Shown: positions 1-7,396 of the stretch, piece by piece
Layout of the letters: every line of letters begins with the position of its first letter
How positions within the stretch are numbered: position 1 is the stretch's first letter
Program-made: the position numbers and the translations under genes
The notes under the pieces: generated by a model
Database searches by the model: none
The model's input: the letters and a program-made list of their open reading frames with translations, nothing else
What the model was told of the DNA's origin: nothing
From: Planctomycetota bacterium
GTDB lineage: Bacteria > Planctomycetota > Phycisphaerae > Phycisphaerales > UBA1924
Direction of reading: 5' to 3'
DNA length: 64,000 bases
Assembly (NCBI GenBank): GCA_018968885.1
Contig: JAGWZK010000006.1
Coordinates: 62,001 to 126,000, forward strand

Positions 1-355
1 CCTCAAGCATCAACCCGCCATCCGGCACCATGCCGACGCGGATCTTCGGACCCTGCAGGTCTCCCAGGCACGCCACCGGCCGGTCCAGCTCCGCCGCGAT
101 CTCGCGCACCGTCTTCAGCCGCTTCGCATGCGCATTCAGATCGCCATGCGAAAAGTTGAATCGGAAGATCGATACCCCCGCCAGAATCAATCGCCGCACC
201 ATTTCCGGAGAGTCGCTCGCCGGGCCGATCGTCGCGACGATCTTCGTCAGCGTCGCTGGTGGCGGCGCACCCATGCCTCCCAAAGAAGCCCCTTCGGGGC
301 TGAAAACCGGGTCCAATTTTGGCATGGACATATTCATGGGCATCGCTTTCGACAT
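1..355 (-). CDS. pyk: Pyruvate kinase, N-terminal part (3' end beyond window)
   Basis: Glycolytic enzyme converting phosphoenolpyruvate and ADP to pyruvate and ATP in the cytosol. The 118 visible residues carry the family's N-terminal signature: TKIVATIGPAS at about residues 37-47, the active-site strand FRFNFSHG at 64-71, and LGDLQGPKIRVG near 100. The C-terminal part lies outside the window. I chose the ATG preceded by AGAAGGGG; three later in-frame Met codons precede the conserved core, so the first approximately 35 residues (Met/Pro/Gly-rich) are an uncertain extension. It is divergent from malate dehydrogenase, and the approximately 100 bp between them must hold both promoters. Family assignment is secure; the start is less so. 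Confidence 0.9.
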   Translation of the reverse strand, partial: MSKAMPMNMSMPKLDPVFSPEGASLGGMGAPPPATLTKIVATIGPASDSPEMVRRLILAGVSIFRFNFSHGDLNAHAKRLKTVREIAAELDRPVACLGDLQGPKIRVGMVPDGGLMLE

Positions 356-456
356 ACCCCTTCTATCGGCTCAATCCCCTTTCCTCGGGGGCCATTTCCT
401 CCCTAACATCGCACCCAATTTCGGTCAATATTCCACTTCACACAGGAGTTCCCCTC

Positions 457-1440
457 ATGCCTCGTCGCGCCAAGATCAGCATCATCGGTTCCGGCAACAT
501 CGGTGGCGAATGCGCCCGCTCCATCGCCATGAAGGAACTTGGCGATGTCGTCCTCCTCGATATCCCGATCAAGGACAAACCCGAACTCCACATGCCCAAG
601 GGCAAAGCCCTCGACCTGGCCTGCTGCGGCCCCGTCGAAAAGTTCGATTCCAAGCTCACCGGCACCTTCGACTACAGCGACATCAAGGATTCCGATGTCA
701 TCATCGTCACCGCCGGTGTCCCCCGCAAGCCCGGCCAGAGCCGCGATGACCTCGTCTCCATCAACGCTGGCATCGTCAAGAGCGTCGCTCAGAACATCAA
801 GCAGTACGCCCCCAACGCCATCGTCATCGTCGTCAGCAACCCCCTCGATGCCATGGTCTACGTGATGTGGAAGGTGACCGGCTTCCCCGCCAACCGCGTC
901 CTCGGTCAGGCCGGCGCCCTCGATGTCGCCCGCTACAAGACCTTCCTCGCCTTTGAGCTCGGCGTCAGCGTCGAAGACATCCAGGGCCTCCTCCTTGGCG
1001 GCCACGGCGACGACATGGTCCCCCTCCCCCGCCTCACCAGCGTCAACGGCATCCCCGTCTCCGACCTCCTCTCCGCCGAAAAAATCCAGGCCTGCGTCGA
1101 TCGCGCCAAGGTCGGCGGCGGCGAGATCGTCAAGCTCATGGGCACCAGCGCGTGGTACGCACCCAGCGCTGGCACCGTCGAGATGGTCGAGAGCATCATC
1201 CGCGACAAGAAGCGCGTCATCGCCTCCGCCGCCTTCTGCGAGAAGGAATACAACGTCGCCGCCCAGAACGGTGGCAAGGGCCTCTTCGTCGGCGTCCCCT
1301 GCGTCCTCGGTGCCAACGGCGTCGAGAAGATCCTCTCCTTCAACATGAACGAGACCGAGCAGAAGTCCATGAACGAATCCATCAGCCACGTCAAGGACCT
1401 CATCGGCGCCACCGTCAAGCTCTTCCCCGAGCTGGCGTAA
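457..1440 (+). CDS. mdh: Malate dehydrogenase (NAD-dependent)
   Basis: Interconverts malate and oxaloacetate in the TCA cycle. The 327-residue protein is normal length for the LDH-like MDH group. Visible features are the nucleotide-binding loop IIGSGNIGG (residues 9-17), substrate-binding Arg90 and Arg96 in GVPRKPGQSRDD, Asn128 in VSNPLD, the LDVARY segment with Asp156 and Arg159, and catalytic His183 in GGHGDDMVPL. The start is the ATG eight bases after an AGGAG site; a longer in-frame reading upstream runs through the pyk promoter region and lacks conserved sequence. A strong hairpin terminator follows, so it is probably transcribed alone. Confidence 0.96.
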   Translation: MPRRAKISIIGSGNIGGECARSIAMKELGDVVLLDIPIKDKPELHMPKGKALDLACCGPVEKFDSKLTGTFDYSDIKDSDVIIVTAGVPRKPGQSRDDLVSINAGIVKSVAQNIKQYAPNAIVIVVSNPLDAMVYVMWKVTGFPANRVLGQAGALDVARYKTFLAFELGVSVEDIQGLLLGGHGDDMVPLPRLTSVNGIPVSDLLSAEKIQACVDRAKVGGGEIVKLMGTSAWYAPSAGTVEMVESIIRDKKRVIASAAFCEKEYNVAAQNGGKGLFVGVPCVLGANGVEKILSFNMNETEQKSMNESISHVKDLIGATVKLFPELA

Positions 1441-1476
1441 GAGCAGGGCATCAGGCATCAGGCACTCGGACAAACC

Positions 1477-1509
1477 AAAGGCACTGAGTCATCCGACTCG
1501 GTGCCTTTT
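1477..1509 (+). terminator. Rho-independent terminator after mdh
   Basis: A 13-bp stem (AAGGCACTGAGTC paired with GACTCGGTGCCTT, one G-U pair) closes a 4-nt ATCC loop and is followed by TTTTG. It lies 37 bp after the mdh stop codon. The flanking AAA and TTTT could also make it work weakly on the other strand. Confidence 0.85.
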
Positions 1510-1520
1510 GCCTTGTCTCT

Positions 1521-1549
1521 CCTCAGCACTCAGTACTCAGCACTTTCCT
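1521..1549 (+). repeat. Short degenerate tandem repeat upstream of pabA
   Basis: The stretch reads as three imperfect copies of a CAGCACT-type unit (cagcact, cagtact, cagcact) ending in TTTCC, just before the pabA start. A second small direct repeat, GGCATCAGGCATCAGGCAC, lies at about 1447-1465 after the mdh stop. Neither matches a feature I can name. They resemble the low-complexity intergenic tracts seen elsewhere in the window. Confidence 0.45.
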
Positions 1550-1559
1550 ACTCTCTTAC

Positions 1560-2243
1560 ATGATTCTCCTCGTCGACAACTACGACTCCTTCACGTGGAA
1601 TCTCGTCCACCGCTTCGGTGAGATCGATCCAACCCTCAAACCCGATGCCGACATGCTCGTCGTCCGCAACGACAAGATCACGCCCGATCAGGCCGCCGCC
1701 CTCGACAACGGTCGCGGCCCCTCTCACATCGTCATCTCTCCGGGCCCCTGCACTCCCAAAGAGGCCGGCGTCTCCTCCGCCATCATCTCGCGTTTCACCG
1801 GCCGCGTGCCCATCCTCGGCGTCTGCCTCGGCCATCAATGCATGGCTGATTCCAACGGCATGACCGTCACGCGGCACGCCATCCCCATGCACGGCAAGAC
1901 CAGCCCCGTTCACCACGACAACCAGGGACTCTTCGCCGGGCTCCCAAATCCCTTCATCGCCACTCGCTACCACTCCCTCGTCGTCCTCGAACACACCATC
2001 CCCAAAGGTCCGCAACCCGATGGCAGCACGTGGACCGTCAGCGCCTGGTGCGATGAACCTTTCATCGGACCTGATGGAGTTGGCGGCACACGCCGCGTGG
2101 TGATGGGCCTGCGCCGCTCCTTTGCCGACGGTCGCCAACCCGTCGAAGGTGTCCAGTTTCACCCCGAAAGCTTTCTCACCGTGGATGGCCCTCTGCTGCT
2201 GGCCAATTTTTTGCGCATGGGTGAGCGTGCGCGGCGAGTTTGA
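1560..2243 (+). CDS. pabA: Anthranilate / aminodeoxychorismate synthase glutamine amidotransferase subunit
   Basis: Class I glutamine amidotransferase that supplies ammonia to the chorismate-using synthase subunit, feeding tryptophan or folate synthesis. Seen: N-terminal LLVDNYDSFTWN, oxyanion-loop segment SPGPCTP, nucleophile Cys89 in GVCLGHQC, and the His201/Glu203 pair in VQFHPES, so the triad is complete. Its 227 residues are slightly longer than the usual approximately 190 because of a loop near residues 150-180. No TrpE/PabB partner is adjacent, so trpG and pabA cannot be told apart here; many bacteria use one protein for both roles. The 5' leader is a short tandem repeat without an obvious Shine-Dalgarno site. 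Confidence 0.88.
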   Translation: MILLVDNYDSFTWNLVHRFGEIDPTLKPDADMLVVRNDKITPDQAAALDNGRGPSHIVISPGPCTPKEAGVSSAIISRFTGRVPILGVCLGHQCMADSNGMTVTRHAIPMHGKTSPVHHDNQGLFAGLPNPFIATRYHSLVVLEHTIPKGPQPDGSTWTVSAWCDEPFIGPDGVGGTRRVVMGLRRSFADGRQPVEGVQFHPESFLTVDGPLLLANFLRMGERARRV

Positions 2244-2256
2244 TCGCGATCCTTCG

Positions 2257-2287
2257 TTTAACTTTCAATTTGCAACTTTGAACTCTC
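2257..2287 (+). repeat. ACTTT-type intergenic low-complexity tract (copy 1)
   Basis: The sequence runs TTTAACTTTCAATTT then GCAACTTTGAACTCTC, a degenerate repetition of a 6-8 nt AACTTT unit. It overlaps the last codons of the minus-strand chimeric ORF, whose final residues (ESSKLQIES) are simply this tract translated. Similar tracts occur near 33465, 44049, 51292 and 63630. Confidence 0.5.
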
Positions 2288-2812
2288 TATCTTCACCATC
2301 TGCATCATGGCCACCATCGCCTTTCCTGCCTTCACCGGGTCCGGATCGGTGATCATGTCGATCAGCATCTTCGGATCAATCTGCCACGACACACCGAAGT
2401 GATCGGTGATCCAGCCGCACGCCACCGGCTTGCCGCCAGCCGCGACGATCTTGCGCCAATATTCATCAACCTGCTCCTGCGTCTCGCACAGTACCGCAAT
2501 CGACATCGCCCGCGCGATGCCGCGACCTGTCGCCTTCGCACTCACCATGTATCCGCAGTTGCAGATGTGCCGTCCACCACCCTGCTGATTCGCCCTGATG
2601 TAGTACGTCCCGACAATCTCGCCATCCTGCTCGGCCACGAACGTCTCGCGATCCGCGCCCAGCCAGTATCCCACCGCCGCAGCTTCGCTCATGTCGCGAT
2701 CAAGCGTGTACGTCTCGCCAGCCCGGATCGTCGGGCCGATGATGCCCCAAATCGCGGCGGAATCCTTGAATTCTGCAGGTCGAATGTGCACGGCATTAGG
2801 ATACGAAGTCAC
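2258..2812 (-). CDS. Chimeric ORF: truncated GNAT acetyltransferase fused to C-terminal half of a VOC/PhnB-like protein
   Basis: Residues 1-101 match the first part of a GNAT N-acetyltransferase (IRPAEFKDSAAIWGII, RAGETYTLDRDM, ETFVAEQDGEIVGTYYIR, and the acetyl-CoA loop region ATGRGIAR). At about residue 102 the protein switches to a PhnB-like VOC domain (LCETQEQVDEYWRKI, GGKPVACGWITDHFGVSWQI). The C-terminal half of GNAT and the N-terminal half of the VOC fold are both missing, so neither domain looks complete. The switch at nucleotide 2505-2512 is in frame and falls where both families could share an Ala-Met or Arg-Ala-Met codon run. The tail is encoded by an intergenic repeat tract. It may be a deletion-fusion pseudogene, a new hybrid gene or an assembly error. 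I would not assign activity. Confidence 0.75.
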   Translation of the reverse strand: MTSYPNAVHIRPAEFKDSAAIWGIIGPTIRAGETYTLDRDMSEAAAVGYWLGADRETFVAEQDGEIVGTYYIRANQQGGGRHICNCGYMVSAKATGRGIARAMSIAVLCETQEQVDEYWRKIVAAGGKPVACGWITDHFGVSWQIDPKMLIDMITDPDPVKAGKAMVAMMQMVKIESSKLQIES

Positions 2813-2837
2813 ACCAAAGCAATTCGAACCCAGAGTG

Positions 2838-3467
2838 CTACCACGTCAACTTGAACTCGTCACTCATCGGCTGCACATTCTTCTGTCCGGGCAGCATCGC
2901 CGGCTCCAGTGTCGCCCGCAGCACCGCATTGCGTCCGCCGCGTTTGCTGGCATCACTCAGGGATTCCACCATGAAGCCAGGCAGTTGCCGCAGTGACAAT
3001 CGATACGTCCGCGTCGCGGCATCGTAGAGCTTGGCGTTGTTGTCAAGGTCAGAAAGGTCGGTGACCCACGCCGCGGAGACCTGTTCCATGCCGGGCTCGA
3101 CAGTGCGCGATGGCTCCAACACTTCAACACGCAGGGTGCCGACCGCCTTGGTCGTCTCACTCATCACATCGCGGCACTCGACATGACACAGAATCCGCGG
3201 CCCCTTGGCATCCACCTGCGCTTGCGAAATCGGGTGGATGCGGATCGAGACAGGCACGAAGGGCCATGCCTCAATCTGCTTGGCCTCTTCACCCTTCGCG
3301 GATTGCACGGAACCATCCGTGGGCTCGACATCTCCCTTGCTTGCCTTTGAGCGCACGCAACCGGTCATGCACGTGGATGTGAATGCGGCCGCGCACACGA
3401 CGCACATTGCCATGCTCACACGCATTCCCATTCGGTTCACGTTGATTGCCCGCTTCGCCACGATCAA
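2838..3467 (-). CDS. Putative lipoprotein of unknown function
   Basis: I do not recognise a family. The 209-residue protein starts with a basic then hydrophobic segment (residues 1-35) ending in MTGC, a plausible though weak lipobox with Cys37. A Lys/Glu/Ser-rich linker follows, then an approximately 150-residue region rich in beta-type segments, suggesting an envelope protein. Its ATG overlaps the stop codon of ilvE by 4 bp (ATGA), so it is probably translationally coupled to that gene. No functional link between the two is evident. Confidence 0.7.
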   Translation of the reverse strand: MIVAKRAINVNRMGMRVSMAMCVVCAAAFTSTCMTGCVRSKASKGDVEPTDGSVQSAKGEEAKQIEAWPFVPVSIRIHPISQAQVDAKGPRILCHVECRDVMSETTKAVGTLRVEVLEPSRTVEPGMEQVSAAWVTDLSDLDNNAKLYDAATRTYRLSLRQLPGFMVESLSDASKRGGRNAVLRATLEPAMLPGQKNVQPMSDEFKLTW

Positions 3468-4528
3468 TCCTCGGGAATCTCGTTGCGCGTCGCGATCTCG
3501 CGGAACTTCTGCCGCAATTTGCGGGTGATCGGGCCTTCGCCATCGCTGATCCTGCGATCATCGATCTGGTTGACACCGATGATCTCCGCGGCGGTGCCGG
3601 TGAGGAAGACCTCGTCGGCATCCAGCACCTCATCCAGGCGCATCTCCTTGGTGAAGCACTTGAAATCGCACATAGGAATCAGCTCTTCCTTGACGAAGCG
3701 CTGAGTGATGCCTTCGAGTGAGCCGGATTCGCCGGTCATATGAGGCGGCGTATACACCACACCATCCTTGATGACGAAGATGTTGTCGCCGGTGCACTCG
3801 GTGACCCAGCCATCGGGGCTGAGCATGATGGCTTCATCGCAGCCGACCATGATGGCCTCGACCTTGGCGAGGATGTTGTTGAGGTAGTTGAGGGACTTGA
3901 TGCGGGGATCGAGGCACGCCGTGGGCGTCTTGGGACGCTTGGCGACGATGATGCGCATGCCGCTCTCGTAGAACTCCGGCTTGTAAAGAGCGATCTGATC
4001 GGCAATACAGATAATGCCGGGAACTGGGCAACGTCGGGGATCGAGGCCAAGGGTGCCAAAGCCGCGGCTGACCACCAGGCGGATGTAGCCATCCTTAATG
4101 CCGTTTGCCTCGATGCACATCCGCTGCACATTCTCCATCTCTTCGGGAGTGATGGGAATCGCCAGGTGAATGCGCTCGGCGCAGCGATAGAGGCGATCCA
4201 TGTGCTGCTTGAGCTTGAAGATCTGCCCGTTGTAGATGCGAATGCCCTCGAAGACACCGTCGCCGTACAAGAGACCGTGGTCATAGACGCTGACCATCGC
4301 TTTGCTCTTAGGCACCAACTGGCCGTTGACCCACACCAAGGGCTTCTCTTCCACCTTTGCCGCCCACAATTTGCGATTGTCGGGTTTGAGAGCGTTCAGG
4401 CCGTTGAAGCGTTTGCTGCTTTTGCTTTGGCTCTTGGCTGGCTTGGCGCTCTTGGCCGACTTGGACCCTTTGATCGCCTTACTCGTCGTTTTCTTCACCT
4501 TCTTCTTTGGCTTCGCGGCAGTCTTCAC
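3464..4528 (-). CDS. ilvE: Branched-chain amino acid aminotransferase (class IV PLP) with Lys-rich N-terminal tail
   Basis: PLP enzyme that transaminates Leu, Ile and Val with 2-oxoglutarate. Class IV features seen: WVNGQLVPKSKA start of the fold, YDHGLLYGDGVFEGIR, catalytic Lys211 in RIKSLNYLN, and the ECTGDNIF phosphate-binding segment. The core is about 310 residues, normal for IlvE. I start at a GTG preceded by GGGAG; a longer frame upstream to 4675 has no conserved sequence. The first approximately 41 residues are almost entirely Lys, Ser, Ala and Thr, an unusual tail for this family. D-amino-acid aminotransferase is a less likely alternative. Its stop overlaps the start of the following lipoprotein gene. 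Confidence 0.87.
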   Translation of the reverse strand: MKTAAKPKKKVKKTTSKAIKGSKSAKSAKPAKSQSKSSKRFNGLNALKPDNRKLWAAKVEEKPLVWVNGQLVPKSKAMVSVYDHGLLYGDGVFEGIRIYNGQIFKLKQHMDRLYRCAERIHLAIPITPEEMENVQRMCIEANGIKDGYIRLVVSRGFGTLGLDPRRCPVPGIICIADQIALYKPEFYESGMRIIVAKRPKTPTACLDPRIKSLNYLNNILAKVEAIMVGCDEAIMLSPDGWVTECTGDNIFVIKDGVVYTPPHMTGESGSLEGITQRFVKEELIPMCDFKCFTKEMRLDEVLDADEVFLTGTAAEIIGVNQIDDRRISDGEGPITRKLRQKFREIATRNEIPED

Positions 4529-4717
4529 GGGGTCGCTCCCATCATGTCCCGGTCGGTGGAATATGCCCCCAGGAACGCCCAAAAGACGCTTCCGGTGGAC
4601 GCAGGAAGATAGGCCCCACTTCACGCTGTGGGCGACAACCTGACAGCCACCTGAGCAGCCGACCAGCCCAATCACGCCATCCGCACCATTCAGGCCAATT
4701 TCGCTTTGTTTTAGCCG

Positions 4718-5500
4718 TTATCTGCGCACGAGAGCCGGGCTGTTGGGATCACCGACGAACAGGCCGCGGGCCTTCTCATCAAACGGGGGCCAGACATCGC
4801 CGGAGCGGATTTTTCGGACCAGGGTGATGCCGGGGCAGCGGGCGGTGGGTGGATCGTGGCGGCGAGGTGAATCCAGGGTGACGACCTCGAAGCGGTCGGA
4901 CTGGCGAACTTGATTCACGAGGTGGCCGACACCATCAAAGAAAATCGAATCGTGAAGGAGGATGAGGCCGCCATCGCGCACCAGCGGCTCATACATCGCA
5001 AACTCGGCGTGAATGGTCTCGTAGTGATGATCGCTGTCCAAGACCAGCATGTCGATCGGCTCGTTGTTCAGCCGCGTCTTGATGAACGGCAGCGCATCCT
5101 GCGAACGCATCCTGATCTGCTCAATCACCGGCGACACATCTGACCCACTCCACAATTGTGGCAGGGGCATGGGATCAATAGAGTACAACTTTCGCTTTCC
5201 ACCCAGCAGTTTCAAAGCCGCGGCGATGCAGGCGGTCGAATATCCCGCGTGCGTGCCTGTCTCCACCACCATGGATGGCCGATGCAGCATCGTCAAGGCA
5301 TACCACAGGCGCCCCACTTCAAGCTCCACAGGGCCGTATGACTTGCTGCCATCCGCAACCGTGAACGCTCCCGTCATCGCTTCATAGCCAGATTCGAAAT
5401 GGGCGACAGCGGGAGGGACCACGCCATATTGCGATCCCTTGAAGGTCGTATCTTGCCCCAGCGGGCGCACGATTCCGATTGGCTGGGCTTCCATCGTCAT
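4718..5500 (-). CDS. Class I SAM-dependent methyltransferase
   Basis: The 260-residue protein has a Rossmann methyltransferase core: motif I VVETGTHAGYSTACIA (near residue 83), an acidic SIDP after strand beta2, and LVLDSDHHYETIHAEF followed by LVRDGGLILLHDS, an order typical of the Methyltransf_24 / CmcI-like O-methyltransferase group. The substrate cannot be read from the sequence. The start ATG follows AAAGGGTGAA. It lies between purM and ilvE on the same strand with gaps of 63 and 189 bp, without evidence for a shared pathway. Confidence 0.8.
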   Translation of the reverse strand: MTMEAQPIGIVRPLGQDTTFKGSQYGVVPPAVAHFESGYEAMTGAFTVADGSKSYGPVELEVGRLWYALTMLHRPSMVVETGTHAGYSTACIAAALKLLGGKRKLYSIDPMPLPQLWSGSDVSPVIEQIRMRSQDALPFIKTRLNNEPIDMLVLDSDHHYETIHAEFAMYEPLVRDGGLILLHDSIFFDGVGHLVNQVRQSDRFEVVTLDSPRRHDPPTARCPGITLVRKIRSGDVWPPFDEKARGLFVGDPNSPALVRR

Positions 5501-5563
5501 TTCACCCTTTCACCACACACTTCACAACCCCCCCACCACCAACCCCACAACCATCCACACCAC

Positions 5564-6697
5564 TCAATACCCCGTCTCGATCACCTTGCCGGTGCCATTC
5601 TTGACGACGTGGCCGATCTTGTAGACTTTCTCTCCGGCTTTCTTCAGGGTTGCTGCGACAGAATCGGCAAAGGCGGGACGCACGATGACGCAGTAGCCGA
5701 TGCCCATGTTGAAGACGCGCCGCATCTCCTTTTCAGGCACATTCCCGTGCTCCTGCAGAAACTTGAACACAGGCAGTACGGGCCAGGAATTGACATCGAC
5801 CACGGCATCCAGATTTGGGGGCAAAGCGCGGCAGAGGTTGCCCTCCATGCCGCTGCCCGTGATGTGGGCCATGCCGGTGACGACGTTTTTGACCTTGTAG
5901 TTCTTGAGCATCTTGGCGACACTGGCGGCGTAGATGCGCGTCGGTGTGAGGAGCACCTGACCCAACGTCGGCTGTGCGGTCTTTTTCTTGCTGGTCTTCT
6001 TGCCACTTTTCTTGGCGGTCGGCAACACCTCGTCGTAGACCTTGTGCAGGTCGAGGTTCGCCGTCTCCACGATCTTGCGCACCAGCGTGTAGCCGTTGGA
6101 GTGAATGCCATGGCTGGCGCAGCCGAGGATGACATCGCCTGCTTTGACAAACGAGGGGTTGATGGCGCGTTTGAGTTCCACCACGCCCACGCAGAACCCC
6201 GCCATATCGAAATCGTCTTTAGCGTAGACATCGGGCATGTTGGCCGTCTCACCACCCAAGAGCGCACACGACGATTGGCGGCACCCTTCGGCCACACCCT
6301 TCACCAAGTCGGTCAGCATCTTGGTATCGACGCTCGGGACCGCCAGATAATCCAGGAAGAAGAGGGGCTCAGCGCCCTGCACGATCAGGTCGTTGACGTT
6401 CATGGCGACCAGATCGATGCCGAGCGTGTCGAAGATGCCGACTTGAGCGGCCAGTTTGACCTTGGTTCCCACACCATCGCAGCAGGCGACGAGCACCGGG
6501 TCTTTGTAATTGCGTGCGAAGAGCTTCTGGTTGTAATCCAGGCGGAAGAGACCGGCGAACCCGCCGGGATTCGAGATCACCCGCGGACCGTGGGTGCGGC
6601 GCATGATGGAGTCGAGGGACTCGGTGAAGGCGTCTTTCTTGTCGATATCCACGCCGCTGGCGGCGTAGGTGAGGGATTGGCGCGTGCTGCGGCTCAT
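5564..6697 (-). CDS. purM: Phosphoribosylformylglycinamidine cyclo-ligase with Lys-rich insertion
   Basis: AIR synthetase, step five of purine synthesis, an ATP-dependent ring closure. Conserved segments: YAASGVDIDKKD at the start, the RVISNPGGFAGLF segment, VACCDGVGTKVKLA, MNVNDLIVQGAEPLFFLDY, LLGGETANMPDVY, GHGIHSNG-like CASHGIHSNGYTLVRK, and HITGSGMEGNLCR. The protein is 377 residues against approximately 345 usual; the extra length is mostly an insert at about residues 229-250 containing KKSGKKTSKKKT, between the DEVLP segment and GQVLLTPTRIY. The start is the Met of MSRSTRQ; the longer upstream reading overlaps a divergent gene's leader and is unconserved. Confidence 0.94.
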   Translation of the reverse strand: MSRSTRQSLTYAASGVDIDKKDAFTESLDSIMRRTHGPRVISNPGGFAGLFRLDYNQKLFARNYKDPVLVACCDGVGTKVKLAAQVGIFDTLGIDLVAMNVNDLIVQGAEPLFFLDYLAVPSVDTKMLTDLVKGVAEGCRQSSCALLGGETANMPDVYAKDDFDMAGFCVGVVELKRAINPSFVKAGDVILGCASHGIHSNGYTLVRKIVETANLDLHKVYDEVLPTAKKSGKKTSKKKTAQPTLGQVLLTPTRIYAASVAKMLKNYKVKNVVTGMAHITGSGMEGNLCRALPPNLDAVVDVNSWPVLPVFKFLQEHGNVPEKEMRRVFNMGIGYCVIVRPAFADSVAATLKKAGEKVYKIGHVVKNGTGKVIETGY

Positions 6698-6801
6698 GGG
6701 GCAAGAGGGTAGGAGGAAATGTGCCCTTGCTTCCCCGTTGCCACCCAAAAGCCGGGGCGAGCTAGCGGGCTTGTCGGTAGTCTGTGCGGATGATGAGCTA
6801 T

Positions 6802-7353
6802 ATGAAAAGAGCCATGATTTTCCGAGTTGCACAGTTTTCGATGATCATCGCGGGTAGCACTGTGGTGTGCGGCATGACGGGGTGTCAGACCACGAACAGC
6901 GTGTTGGGCCCGTGCTATCCAGGTGATTCGTGGGCTCGTGTTCAGGCCTGGCCTGTGCTGGATGATTTTCACGATGCAGCGTCGAAGGCAGATGGTGCGA
7001 GGTACTTCGCTCACTTTGCCCCTGATGCAGTATTTCTGGGCACCGATGCGACTGAACGGTGGACGCTGGATGAGTTCAAGAAGTTTGCTGAGCCGTACTT
7101 CTCACAGGGGAGAGGGTGGACGTACACACTGGTGCCGCAGACACGGTTCTGCAAAGAGGCGGGCGATGGCGTGATCATGTTTGATGAACTGCTGGAAAAT
7201 GACAAGCTGGGTCGCTGCCGCGGAAGTGGCGTGCTTATACGGGTTGGCAAAGAGTGGAAGATCCTGCAATACAACTTGACAATGACAGTACCGAATGAGA
7301 TTGCCGAAGATGTGGCCAAGCAGAGCCGGGCTGTGATCAAGGAACCCCAATAA
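6802..7353 (+). CDS. SnoaL-like (ketosteroid-isomerase fold) lipoprotein
   Basis: The mature region matches small NTF2-like proteins of the SnoaL_3/DUF4440 type: [33 protein letters not shown], then a FKKFAEPYF segment and the final strand [14 protein letters not shown]. The N terminus ([10 protein letters not shown], hydrophobic stretch, GMTGC) looks like a lipoprotein signal with Cys near residue 28. Several in-frame starts exist (GTG 6784, ATG 6790, 6793, 6802, 6814); none has a clear ribosome site, and I chose the one giving a compact Lys-Arg signal peptide. The ligand or substrate is unknown. It is divergent from purM. Confidence 0.75.
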   Translation: MKRAMIFRVAQFSMIIAGSTVVCGMTGCQTTNSVLGPCYPGDSWARVQAWPVLDDFHDAASKADGARYFAHFAPDAVFLGTDATERWTLDEFKKFAEPYFSQGRGWTYTLVPQTRFCKEAGDGVIMFDELLENDKLGRCRGSGVLIRVGKEWKILQYNLTMTVPNEIAEDVAKQSRAVIKEPQ

Positions 7354-7396
7354 CCCCCTCCGATCCGCATCTCGCACCGCTTCCTACCCTCGCCCC

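Noticed and set aside
403..1473. Minus-strand 356-residue ORF opposite mdh, very acidic and Gly/Val/Asp-rich.
   Set aside because: Antisense shadow of malate dehydrogenase; composition is an artefact of codon bias.
2815..2855. tRNA-like GGGTTCGAATTGC and GTGGTAGC on the minus strand near the end of a lipoprotein gene.
   Set aside because: The two elements are too close, and no acceptor or anticodon stem can be formed.
5399..6712. Long plus-strand ORF opposite purM (and similar ones at 9814-11487, 28287-29969, 52012-53718, 57186-58520 and 58734-60230).
   Set aside because: Each lies fully antisense to a well-recognised gene and has no family motifs; third-position GC bias keeps the opposite frame open.
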